The translations under genes and the position numbers were made by a program. From a virus, in IMG/VR virus record IMGVR_UViG_3300020596_000073, positions 1 to 34,961 of that record: a stretch of 34,961 nt of DNA; one strand, 5' to 3'. Every line of letters begins with the position of its first letter. Position 1 is the stretch's first letter. The notes beneath the pieces are model-generated. The model saw nothing but the letters and a program-made list of their open reading frames with translations. It was not told the DNA's origin and made no database searches. Positions 20,491-28,123 of the stretch are shown here, piece after piece.

Positions 20491-21941
20491 CCATCGAAGC
20501 CGTCCAGCGTCTCCATGCCGCCACAGCGCGGCTCGTGGCGCTCGAGGGCTGCGAGCTGTACACCTACTTCCCGGAGTCGGGCCCCGTCCGCCGCGAGCTG
20601 TACCCGCGGCACATGGACCACTTCAAGGCGGGCGCGCAACACCGGCAGCGGCTGTTCATGGCCGCGAACCGGGTTGGGAAGACCCGCTCAGGCGCCTACG
20701 AGGTTGCCGCGCACGCCACTGGCGAGTACCCGGACTGGTGGACGGGCCGCGTCTTCCCGCACCGAATCGACGTCTGGGCCGCCGGCAAGGACACCGGCAC
20801 CACCAAAAACATCTTGCAGAAGGCGCTCGTCGGCGCGGTAGGCGAGGATGGCACCCTCTCCGGGGGCGGGATGATCCCGCTCGACCGGGTGATCCACGCC
20901 ACCCGCAAGCCGCACAACCCCGGCGCGCTCGACACGGTGTGGGTGAGGCACAACGACGGCGGCACGAGCATCATCCAGTTCAAGTCCTACGAGCAGGGAA
21001 GTAAAAGCTTCGAAGGCACGGAGCAGCACATCGTGTGGTTCGACGAAGAACCTCCGCTCGACTGCTACGCCGAGGCGGTTGTCCGCACCATGACCACGTC
21101 GGGCCTGATGATCACGACCTTCACGCCGCTCCAGGGCATGAGCGACGTCGTCTCGATGTTCGTGTCACCGTCGCCCGAGGCTGCGCAGTATCTCCATCTG
21201 ACCACCGCCGGGTGGGACCACGTCCCGCACCTCGGCGAGGCCGAAAAGGCTGAACTCCTCGCCACGACGCCACCGTTCCAGCGTGACGCGCGCAGCCAGG
21301 GCATCCCCCAACTGGGCTCCGGCGCCGTGTGGGCCTTCCCCGAATCAGAGCTGCGCGTCCCCAACTTCGAGATCCCGCCCCACTGGAACAAGTGCTTCGG
21401 CCTGGACGTGGGCGGCGGCGCGAAGGCGACAGCCGCGGTCTGGCTCGCGATCGAACCGTCCGCCGGGGGCCGCGTCATCGTGACCGACAGCTACAAGCGT
21501 GAGAGCCCCGAGCCCGCCGTGCATCTCTCCGCGATCCGCGCTCGCGGCGAGGGCATCCCCGGGTCTGGCGATGCGGCGGCGCTCATCGTGACGGCCGGCG
21601 ACGCCGAACAGCTGATCCGCGTCTACCAGCGTGGCGGCCTCGACCTCGAGCTGGCCGACAAAAGCGTCGAAGCGGGCATCGCGTCGGTCTGGCAGCTCTT
21701 TTCCGATGGCCGCCTCAAGGTCTTCGCGAGCTGCACCGAGTGGTGGGACGAGTGGCGCATGTATCAGCGCGACGCGAAGGGCCGCATCGTGAAAAAGAAC
21801 GACCACTGCATGGACGCCACCCGCTACGCGATATACTCCGGCATCAAGCGCGCGCGGCCGGTGACGACCAAGGCCCAGCAGCGGCGCGTCGCGTTCAACC
21901 GCGGGCGCCAGGCCGGCGGCGGATCGTGGATGGGCAGCTAG
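20487..21941 (+). CDS. terL: Terminase large subunit, P22-like
   Basis: 484 residues, the motor and nuclease that fill the capsid with DNA. The ATPase domain has Walker A MAANRVGKTRSG (58-69), a Walker B HIVWFDEEPP (181-190) with D186/E187, and the coupling region ITTFTPLQGMSD (209-220). The nuclease domain begins FGLDVGGG with D307 and ends with HCMDATRYAIY. The sequence pattern is that of P22/Sf6 gp2-type terminases, so headful packaging is likely. The small subunit is 9 kb upstream instead of adjacent. The C-terminus is basic and Gly-rich (RGRQAGGGS). It starts in ATGA overlap. Confidence 0.93.
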   Translation: MTIEAVQRLHAATARLVALEGCELYTYFPESGPVRRELYPRHMDHFKAGAQHRQRLFMAANRVGKTRSGAYEVAAHATGEYPDWWTGRVFPHRIDVWAAGKDTGTTKNILQKALVGAVGEDGTLSGGGMIPLDRVIHATRKPHNPGALDTVWVRHNDGGTSIIQFKSYEQGSKSFEGTEQHIVWFDEEPPLDCYAEAVVRTMTTSGLMITTFTPLQGMSDVVSMFVSPSPEAAQYLHLTTAGWDHVPHLGEAEKAELLATTPPFQRDARSQGIPQLGSGAVWAFPESELRVPNFEIPPHWNKCFGLDVGGGAKATAAVWLAIEPSAGGRVIVTDSYKRESPEPAVHLSAIRARGEGIPGSGDAAALIVTAGDAEQLIRVYQRGGLDLELADKSVEAGIASVWQLFSDGRLKVFASCTEWWDEWRMYQRDAKGRIVKKNDHCMDATRYAIYSGIKRARPVTTKAQQRRVAFNRGRQAGGGSWMGS

Positions 21942-21950
21942 GAGCAGAAG

Positions 21951-22199
21951 ATGACCGCACGAGTCGTCGCCACCCTGAAGAGGCTCGCCCACGCGTGGCA
22001 CCACCCCTCGCATACCACCGCGGTGGCCCACGAGGACGATGCGGTCGTCCTGATCTGGTGCCAGACCTGCCGGGAGGTATTCTTCGATCGCATCCACCCG
22101 CCACGCACCGCCGCCGGCGTCATGGAGAAGGCCGCCCGCTCGGGCGCGCTGGCCCAGGCGGGACGCGCGCAGTCCCGCAGGCGGAGGCGCCGTCGATGA
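21951..22199 (+). CDS. Hypothetical small protein with CxxC and Arg tail
   Basis: 82 residues with AGGAGCAG overlapping the terminase stop. A central WCQTCREVFF motif carries one Cys pair and may join His residues (HAWHHPSH) in metal binding. The C-terminus ends in a run of Arg, suggesting nucleic-acid contact. Function unknown. Confidence 0.6.
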   Translation: MTARVVATLKRLAHAWHHPSHTTAVAHEDDAVVLIWCQTCREVFFDRIHPPRTAAGVMEKAARSGALAQAGRAQSRRRRRRR

Positions 22200-22456
22200 C
22201 GTTCACCTGGCGTGGCATCCCGTCTGACCTGTGGTCGGCGCTCGTCGCGCGGGCGGCGGCCGAGCGCATCGGGATCGCGGCGATCGTCTCGCGCGCAGTG
22301 CGCCGTGACCTCACCCCGGAGTGCGGCATCTGGGTCGTGATGGACCAGCACACGCTCGTCAGTGCCCACCTGACCGCCGAGGCCGCGAGCGTGGCGGCCG
22401 TGCGCGTCGACGCGGCGACGGTGGAGCGCGTCCCGCTCGACAACTGGCTGACGTGA
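22196..22456 (+). CDS. Hypothetical small protein
   Basis: 86 residues in ATGA overlap. Residues 1-40 (TWRGIPSDLWSALVARAAAE, IAAIVSRAVRRDL) look like a ribbon-helix-helix or other short helical DNA-binding fold. Residues 43-86 (CGIWVVMDQHTLVSAHLTAEA, VRVDAATVERVPL) are strand-rich. No family recognised. Confidence 0.58.
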   Translation: MTFTWRGIPSDLWSALVARAAAERIGIAAIVSRAVRRDLTPECGIWVVMDQHTLVSAHLTAEAASVAAVRVDAATVERVPLDNWLT

Positions 22457-23037
22457 TGGGCGCCGCACCAACCACCGCCCCCGCGATGCAGATCATCCAG
22501 ATCTTCGACGACGTCTTGCCTAACCCGCACGCCGTACGCGCCGCGGCGCTGGCGATGCCCCGGCGTTCGGTCACGTTCGGCGACGACACCTTCCACGGCA
22601 TCGCGGAGCAGGCGACCATCGACCTCCTCGCGGCGCTCGATGCGCTGGTGCCCAGCTTCACGCCCACGCTCTCGTTCACCAGGCAGAGCCCCCGCGGCCA
22701 AGTCGAACCGAACTTCATCCACTCCGACGCGATGATGGGCGACCTGACGGCCATCTACTACATGACCCCGGTGGACGTCGCGGGCGACGGCACCACGTTC
22801 TGGCGCCACCGGCACTCTGGCGCGATCGATGGCGATTGGAATATCACGGTCATGCGGAACCGCCGGCTGTGGAAGCCGTGGGTCCGCGTCTCGGCCAAGT
22901 TCAACCGGCTGGTGCTGTTCAAGTCGGACCTGTTCCATTCGCGGAGCCTCGAGGAGAACCACGGGGAGGGCGATGGCGCGCGCCTCACGCACGTCGTGTT
23001 CGGCACGCTCGAGCCGCCGGTGATGTGGGGCTGGTGA
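22456..23037 (+). CDS. Fe(II)/2-oxoglutarate oxygenase-like protein
   Basis: 193 residues in TGATG overlap. The metal triad is visible: H89-x-D91 in FIHSDAMMGD, and H161 in LFHSRSLEE. R176 in GARLTHVVFG is placed to hold 2-oxoglutarate. The strands between (LTAIYYMTP, GTTFWRH, RLVLFKSDLF) fit the double-stranded beta-helix. Similar proteins of the DUF6445 type occur in phages near structural genes. The substrate cannot be told: hydroxylation of a protein or of a nucleotide are both possible. Confidence 0.75.
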   Translation: MGAAPTTAPAMQIIQIFDDVLPNPHAVRAAALAMPRRSVTFGDDTFHGIAEQATIDLLAALDALVPSFTPTLSFTRQSPRGQVEPNFIHSDAMMGDLTAIYYMTPVDVAGDGTTFWRHRHSGAIDGDWNITVMRNRRLWKPWVRVSAKFNRLVLFKSDLFHSRSLEENHGEGDGARLTHVVFGTLEPPVMWGW

Positions 23038-23276
23038 TGACTCTCACGCGCCGCCGCTTCCTTGCCGCGACGACCGCCGCCGTCGCCGGCGCCGTGTTCG
23101 ACCCAGAGCGCGCCCTGTGGATACCGGGCCAGCGGAGCTACTTCGACATCGTGCGCCCGCAGCACGCCGAGTGGCCTCGATTACGGCGTCTCCGCCAAGG
23201 GGACGTGATCACCCTCTCCGGATACGAAGGCACGTTCGTCGTCACCAGCGTCGTCACCAGCGATGGCCGCCGCTGA
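23037..23276 (+). CDS. Small protein with Tat-signal-like N-terminus
   Basis: 79 residues in TGATGA overlap. LTRRRFLAATTAAVAGAVF has the twin-arginine pattern (S/T-R-R-x-F-L) and a weakly hydrophobic, Ala-rich core, followed by ALWIPG. The rest is a small strand-rich domain (RQGDVITLSGYEGTFVVTS). The twin-arginine signature is common at this spot in phage small proteins; whether it is exported is unknown. It may bring the oxygenase product or another cofactor-bearing part into contact with the envelope (speculative). Confidence 0.6.
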   Translation: MTLTRRRFLAATTAAVAGAVFDPERALWIPGQRSYFDIVRPQHAEWPRLRRLRQGDVITLSGYEGTFVVTSVVTSDGRR

Positions 23277-23419
23277 TGCCGTCGTGCGCCGTCCGCGACT
23301 GCGGGAATCCGGACTGCCACCTATGCGAACTGAACCGGCAGTGGGTCCGAGACGCGCTCGCCTTGCCGCCGCCGCCGCCGCGGAAGACGACGCCACCACG
23401 GAAAGCGTCAACGCGCTGA
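23276..23419 (+). CDS. Very small zinc-knuckle protein
   Basis: 47 residues in TGATG overlap. Four Cys (CAVRDCGNPDCHLC) near the N-terminus make a compact zinc knuckle. The tail is Pro- and Lys-rich (PPPPPRKTTPPRK). The coupling to the previous gene supports expression. Confidence 0.5.
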   Translation: MPSCAVRDCGNPDCHLCELNRQWVRDALALPPPPPRKTTPPRKASTR

Positions 23420-23441
23420 CGGTTTCGTGTATGCTCTGGGT

Positions 23442-23516
23442 CGCAGGGTAGCTCAGTGGCAGAGCGCCAGGCTCATAACCTGGAAGCCGCGGGTTCAATT
23501 CCCGCTCCTGCAACCA
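23442..23516 (+). tRNA. tRNA with CAT anticodon, initiator-like (C1xA72 mismatch)
   Basis: 75 bases fold as a full cloverleaf with encoded CCA (23514-23516). D stem GCTC/GAGC (23451-23454, 23462-23465). Anticodon stem CCAGG/CCTGG with loop CTCATAA and anticodon CAT at 23474-23476. T stem GCGGG/CCCGC with loop TTCAATT. The acceptor stem pairs 2-71 to 7-66 (last pair G-U), while position 1 (C23442) faces A23512. This unpaired C1xA72 is the hallmark of bacterial initiator tRNA. The anticodon stem has two, not three, of the initiator GGG/CCC pairs, and the D stem is elongator-like. It may be a phage initiator tRNA, an elongator Met, or a lysidine-type Ile tRNA. TATGCT at 23430-23435 could be its -10 box. 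Confidence 0.93.
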
Positions 23517-23524
23517 ACGCCCAA

Positions 23525-23986
23525 ATGAGCCGCCCCTTCAAGCGCATCGAGAGCGAGTATTCGCCGCAGCAGATCGCGAAGCTGCACATCCGGCAGGTCA
23601 TCGAGGGTATCTGCGCCGACGACCTGATCCTCTGCGAAGTCGTCGCCCAGGGTGAGAAGGTGTGGCGGGCAACGATGCGGGAAGCGTTCGCACCAGTCAT
23701 GGACCTGCCGGACGAAATCTGCGACAGGGCCTATCTGTTTTTCTGCGGCGCGGTGCAGGCGCGGTTCACGCTCGACCAGGATCACGCGGAGGCCATGCAC
23801 CTGGCTGGCGCGTTCCTCGACCAGGTGGAGCCCGTGACCCCGCCCACGCAGGCCGAGATCGACAAGTCGTGGGTCATCGAAGAGGCGAGCCACCCGGACG
23901 CGATCCGCCAGCAGTACGGCGACAAGTCCCCGCAGCAGTGGCTGGACGAGGCCATCGCTGACGGCCACGACAAGGGGATCGACTGA
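23525..23986 (+). CDS. Hypothetical protein before the portal
   Basis: 153 residues, starting nine bases after the tRNA and overlapping the portal start (TGATGG). It is mostly helical (YSPQQIAKLHIRQVIEGIC, LPDEICDRAYLFFCGAVQARF, AEIDKSWVIEEASHPDAI) and acidic at the end. The constant place between terminase and portal suggests a minor head or packaging protein, but I do not recognise it. There is no obvious ribosome binding site; the tRNA 3' end lies there. Confidence 0.62.
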   Translation: MSRPFKRIESEYSPQQIAKLHIRQVIEGICADDLILCEVVAQGEKVWRATMREAFAPVMDLPDEICDRAYLFFCGAVQARFTLDQDHAEAMHLAGAFLDQVEPVTPPTQAEIDKSWVIEEASHPDAIRQQYGDKSPQQWLDEAIADGHDKGID

Positions 23987-26754
23987 TGGCCACCACTCCA
24001 GGGCGCCGGCCCCCGTCGCTCCCCCGCATCGATCCGGTTGAGGGCACCAACAACGCCTACGGCGTGGACATGGTCAGCCGCGGCAGAGGCGACTACGACG
24101 CGATCGTGGAAGCCGGCGGCGACCCAGACGCGACCCCCGTCACGCCCGACGAGATCGCCCGCGCCGACGCCCTCCGCAAGCGGCACGCCCGCGCTATCCG
24201 CAACTTCAAGACCTCGAGCAGCGCCGACGAAGACCAACGCCGCGCCGAACTCGACGACCTGAAGTACGCGCGCGCCCGCCTCGAGGACCACTGGACGGCT
24301 GGCGACATCACGCGGCGCAGCGGCGAGACGAATGGCGAGTCTGGCAAGCCTGGCTACGGTCGCCCCATGCTGGTGCTCGACAAGCTGGCCGTGCCGAAGC
24401 GGCAGACGATGAACGAGGCCCGCAACGCGCGCCTCAGTATCCGCATCAAGGCGAAGGCGGGCCGGGCGACGAAGAAGAACGCCCAACTGGTGCAGGACGC
24501 GGTGCGGGCCATTGAAGTCGACAGCCGCGCGCACATCGCGCGCGACTGGGCCCTCGACCGCGTGATCACCTGTGGCCGCGGCTACTACCGCATCGAAACG
24601 AAGTACGCCAACGACAAGGACCGCGACCTCGACATCGTCGTCAGTCGCATCCTGAACCAATTCGCGGTCTACCCGGACCCCTGGCGCAAGGAGCCGGACG
24701 GCTCGGACATGAAATTCTGCCTCATCACCGAGGACATCCCGACACGGGACTATCCAGACCGCTACCCGGACAGCAAGCTGGCGCTCAAGATCCGCAAGGC
24801 GCTCGACGAGCAGACCGATGGCGAGATTCTGGCCGGGTCGGTAGTGGAAGACGGGACCGACGCGCAGCACGAGGGCGGCGCGCTCACGGGCACCGGCGAC
24901 ACGCCGCCCGGCTGGATTACCGAGGCCACCATCCGCGTCGCCGAGCACTTCTATGTGGAGTACGAGCGCCGCACCAAGCTATGGGTGCCGACCAGCCAGG
25001 GCCATCAGGAGATGTGGGCCGACGAGATCCCGCCGACCGTCCAACTCCCGCCCGACGTCCTGAAGCGCGAGATCGTCACGCCGGTGGTCAAGTGGGAAGT
25101 GCTCAACGGTGAAGAAATCCTCGACGAGGAGCAGTGGCCCGGCCGCTTCATCCCGATCGTGGAAGTCGTCGGCGAGGAACACAACGTCAACGGCGAGCGG
25201 ACCTTCAAAGGCATCTACACCGTGGGCAAGGACGCGAATCGGTCCTACGAGTATCACCGCTCGGCCCAGGTCGAAGCCGTGGCGCTCGCCCCCCGCGCGC
25301 CCTACATCGCCGCCGAGGGCCAGACCGAGCTCTATCCGGAGTGGGACACGGCGAACTCCGAGAATCACTCGGTCCTGGTCTACAAGCCGACGAGCCACGA
25401 CGGCCATCTCATGCCCCCGCCGCAGCGCAACACGTCTGAGCCGGCGATTCAGGCGATCACCATCGCCGCGCAAGCCGCCGACCAGGACATCAAGGACATC
25501 ACCGGCCGGCACGAAGCGTCCCTCGGCCAATACTCGAGCGAGCGCAGCGGCAAGGCGGTGCAGTCGCTCCAGCAGCAGGCCCAGGTCGGCAGCTCGCATT
25601 TCCTCACGAACCTGGCCGAAATCTCGATGGCCTACGAAGCGCGCATCATCGTGGACCTCCTGCCCCACATCTACGACCGCCCCGGCCGCGTCATGCGCTT
25701 GCTCGGTGAGCGCGACCAGGAGGAGTACGCGATCGTCGGCGCCCCCTTCGTCCAGACCCCGGACGGGCCGCAAGCCGTGCCGGTCCCCCCAGGCATGCCG
25801 CCGGAGGGCATGGTCGGCCAGTCGGTGCAGATGCCGGGGATGGCGAAGCCGCAGCGCACGAAACTCTACACCTTCGACGCCGACGCCGATTACACCATCG
25901 CCGTGGGCGTCGGGCCAAGCACGCAGAGCGCGAAGGACCAGAACAGCGAATCGATCCGCGCCATCATGGAAGCCGCCCCCGCCCTCGCGCCGCTCATGGC
26001 CGACCTGCTCGCCTCGCAGATGGAAGGCGACATCGCGGAGCAACTGTCGGCCCGCATCAAGGCGGTGCAGCCCGCAATCGCCAACCTGCCGGGCGACGAG
26101 GACGACGACTCGGGCATGCCGCCGGAGGCGATGGCGAAGATCCAGGGTCTCACCATGCAGTTGCAGCAGATGCAGCAGCAGCTCCAGGAGGCCATGACCG
26201 AGATTCAGACCCGGCGCAGCCAGTACCAGACGCAACTGATGATCGCGCAGGAATCCAACGCCTCCCGCGAGCGCACCGTGCTCGCCACGACGCGCACGCA
26301 ACTGGCCATCGCGCAGATGAACGGCGGCGGCAAGGTGGACGTCGCCACGCTGCAGGGCGAGATCGACGCCGCGATGGGCGAGTCGCAGCAGGCGCACGAC
26401 GTCCTCATGGCCCGGCTCGAGGCGTCCCTCGAAGCGCAGCTCTCCGAGGACCAGGACCAGCGTGCCGCCCGTGCCGGCGACCGCGACGAGACGCGCGCGG
26501 TGCGCGGCGACGTGCGAAAGGAATTGATGGCCGGCAGCGCGGCGAGTCGGCAGCGCGCCCTTGCCCGCGAGCAGCGCGAGGGCGACGAGCAGCGCGCGAG
26601 CCGCGACGGCGTGCGACAGGACGTGCAGGCCGAGCGCGCCGACGCGCGGAAAGGCGCCCTCGCGGCAGCCACCGACCGCCGACAGGCCCAGATCGCCGAG
26701 GCGGCCACTGGCCGGGAGGCGCGCGCGACGAAGCCGAAAGCGGCAAAAAGTTGA
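23986..26754 (+). CDS. Portal protein, P22-like
   Basis: 922 residues, forming the ring through which DNA enters and leaves the head. Recognisable portal features: LVLDKLAVPKRQTMNEARNA (around 129), VDSRAHIARDWALDRVITCG and GYYRIET (about 180-205), NQFAVYPDPW, and the region with DIKDITGRHEASLGQYSSER (about 500-520) typical of P22-type portals. From about residue 715 a long Gln-rich coiled coil follows (LTMQLQQMQQQLQEAM), then an Arg/Asp/Ala-rich helical tail to the end. P22 portal is 725 residues, so about 200 residues are extra at the C-terminus, perhaps a longer internal barrel. The TTGACA of promoter P5 overlaps its stop. Confidence 0.9.
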   Translation: MATTPGRRPPSLPRIDPVEGTNNAYGVDMVSRGRGDYDAIVEAGGDPDATPVTPDEIARADALRKRHARAIRNFKTSSSADEDQRRAELDDLKYARARLEDHWTAGDITRRSGETNGESGKPGYGRPMLVLDKLAVPKRQTMNEARNARLSIRIKAKAGRATKKNAQLVQDAVRAIEVDSRAHIARDWALDRVITCGRGYYRIETKYANDKDRDLDIVVSRILNQFAVYPDPWRKEPDGSDMKFCLITEDIPTRDYPDRYPDSKLALKIRKALDEQTDGEILAGSVVEDGTDAQHEGGALTGTGDTPPGWITEATIRVAEHFYVEYERRTKLWVPTSQGHQEMWADEIPPTVQLPPDVLKREIVTPVVKWEVLNGEEILDEEQWPGRFIPIVEVVGEEHNVNGERTFKGIYTVGKDANRSYEYHRSAQVEAVALAPRAPYIAAEGQTELYPEWDTANSENHSVLVYKPTSHDGHLMPPPQRNTSEPAIQAITIAAQAADQDIKDITGRHEASLGQYSSERSGKAVQSLQQQAQVGSSHFLTNLAEISMAYEARIIVDLLPHIYDRPGRVMRLLGERDQEEYAIVGAPFVQTPDGPQAVPVPPGMPPEGMVGQSVQMPGMAKPQRTKLYTFDADADYTIAVGVGPSTQSAKDQNSESIRAIMEAAPALAPLMADLLASQMEGDIAEQLSARIKAVQPAIANLPGDEDDDSGMPPEAMAKIQGLTMQLQQMQQQLQEAMTEIQTRRSQYQTQLMIAQESNASRERTVLATTRTQLAIAQMNGGGKVDVATLQGEIDAAMGESQQAHDVLMARLEASLEAQLSEDQDQRAARAGDRDETRAVRGDVRKELMAGSAASRQRALAREQREGDEQRASRDGVRQDVQAERADARKGALAAATDRRQAQIAEAATGREARATKPKAAKS

Positions 26755-26781
26755 CAGCGCCAACCGTTTGACGTGTAGAGT
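26751..26781 (+). promoter_or_regulatory. Promoter P5 (TTGACA, 19-base spacer, TAGAGT)
   Basis: TTGACA at 26751-26756 overlaps the portal stop, and TAGAGT at 26776-26781 has four of six matches. The spacer of 19 is long, and the only inverted element is weak. A transcript would begin about 26788, so translation should start at ATG 26800 and not 26782. It would drive scaffold and coat genes. Confidence 0.4.
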
Positions 26782-26799
26782 ATGAGCCGAGCAGGGACT

Positions 26800-28053
26800 A
26801 TGGCCGACACCCCCACCCCGATTGACGACTTCGCCGCAGCCCCCACGGTGGTCTCCGATGACGACTTCGTCATCACCGATGGCGGGCAGATCCGGGAAAC
26901 GGCCGAGGAACTCCGCCACACCCTGAGTCACGACACGCCGGCCGACGTGGCGCCAGGCGACGAGACGCCCCCCGGCGAGCGCATCGAGCACGCGGACGGA
27001 TCGGTCGAGTCCACCGGCGCCGGCAGCGCGAAGGCCGAGAAGGCCGAGAAGGCCACCGAGGCCGTCAGCAAGCCGAAGCGCACGGTCGAGGGGCGTGTGG
27101 CCGAACTCCAAAAGGAGATCGCCACCAGGACGCGCGAGAAGCACGACACCATCCGCGAGCGCGATGCCGCCGCCAAGGAACTCGCGGACATCCGCGCCCA
27201 ATTGGCCGCCGCCCGCGAGCAGGCCCGCCCCGGCTTCCCGCGCGACACCCCCGTGGTGCCCGCCGACGCCGCCGCCGCGCCGGCCACGCTCCCGAAGAAG
27301 CCCGTCTGGAAGGAATACGACGACGCGGGCAAGGACTGGGACGTCTTCAATGACGATCTCGAGGCCTACCGCGACGCGCGCTCGGCCGCCTCGGAAGGCG
27401 TGGTGAAAGGCCACTTCGCCGCCGAACTCGCGCGCGTGCAGGCGGAGGCGGTCGCCCGCGTCGAGAGCATCGAGGCGCGCGCAGCCGAAGCCACCATCAA
27501 CGCCGGCCTGCAGGCCCGCGTCGACGCCGTCAAGGCCAGCACCCCCGACTTCGCCACCGCCATGGCGGACTTGCGCGCCGCGGGGGTCGAACAGACACCG
27601 TTCATGCGCGACGTGGTGCGGATGCACCCCAAGGGCGCCGATCTGCTCTACGCGCTCGGCAAGAACGTCGAATCCGCGGCGATCCTGCAATCGCTGGACT
27701 TCTCGACGGTGATGTTCGACGCCATCATGGAGTCGGACGATCCTACGGCCGTGCTGTTGCATCTCGCGGAAAGCAGCGAGACGTTTGAACAGATTCGGTC
27801 GCTCGATTCGGCATCTGCCGGAAGGCGGATCGCCGCGCTAGATGCGCGCCTCTCGTCCTCGTCCTCGCCCGAACCCCGTGCCTCCGGCTCGCGGCGTTCC
27901 GGTACGACTGTCTCACGCGCTGCAACCCCCATCCGGCCGGTGGGCGCGAGCAGCAAGGCGTCAGTAGTGGACGACGAGGACGACGAAGGCGAATCCTTCG
28001 AGTCGTGGATGTCCCGCGAGAACAAGCGGGACGCCGATCACGGCCGTCGCTAG
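26800..28053 (+). CDS. Scaffolding protein
   Basis: 417 residues between portal and coat genes, the standard place of the scaffold in P22-like phages. The N-terminus is acidic and disordered. A Lys/Glu/Ala linker (KAEKAEKATEAVSKPKRT) is followed by a coiled coil (VAELQKEIATRTREKHDTI, ERDAAAKELADIRAQLAAA). The middle is helical, and the C-terminus has a Ser/Arg-rich tail ending in an acidic and then basic patch (DDEDDEGESFESW, RENKRDADHGRR). A basic C-terminal end binds coat protein in P22 gp8. An in-frame ATG at 26782 is possible, but promoter P5 would not include it. Confidence 0.8.
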   Translation: MADTPTPIDDFAAAPTVVSDDDFVITDGGQIRETAEELRHTLSHDTPADVAPGDETPPGERIEHADGSVESTGAGSAKAEKAEKATEAVSKPKRTVEGRVAELQKEIATRTREKHDTIRERDAAAKELADIRAQLAAAREQARPGFPRDTPVVPADAAAAPATLPKKPVWKEYDDAGKDWDVFNDDLEAYRDARSAASEGVVKGHFAAELARVQAEAVARVESIEARAAEATINAGLQARVDAVKASTPDFATAMADLRAAGVEQTPFMRDVVRMHPKGADLLYALGKNVESAAILQSLDFSTVMFDAIMESDDPTAVLLHLAESSETFEQIRSLDSASAGRRIAALDARLSSSSSPEPRASGSRRSGTTVSRAATPIRPVGASSKASVVDDEDDEGESFESWMSRENKRDADHGRR

Positions 28054-28123
28054 ATCCTCCACCACCGGCACCTGTCGTCTTTCGGGCGGTTCGCAGCACG
28101 CGACTGCTCCGTAGAGGTCTGAC

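Noticed and set aside
23416-23435. CTGACG/TATGCT as a promoter for the tRNA
   Set aside because: The spacing is only 8 bases. TATGCT may still be a -10 box, but no proper -35 box is visible.
24979-27762. Long open frames on the minus strand (24979-27762, 27743-29425, 30227-31660)
   Set aside because: They lie opposite strong P22-like genes, their products are rich in Arg, Gly and His without known domains, and all other genes are on the + strand. In GC-rich DNA such opposite frames are common by-products.
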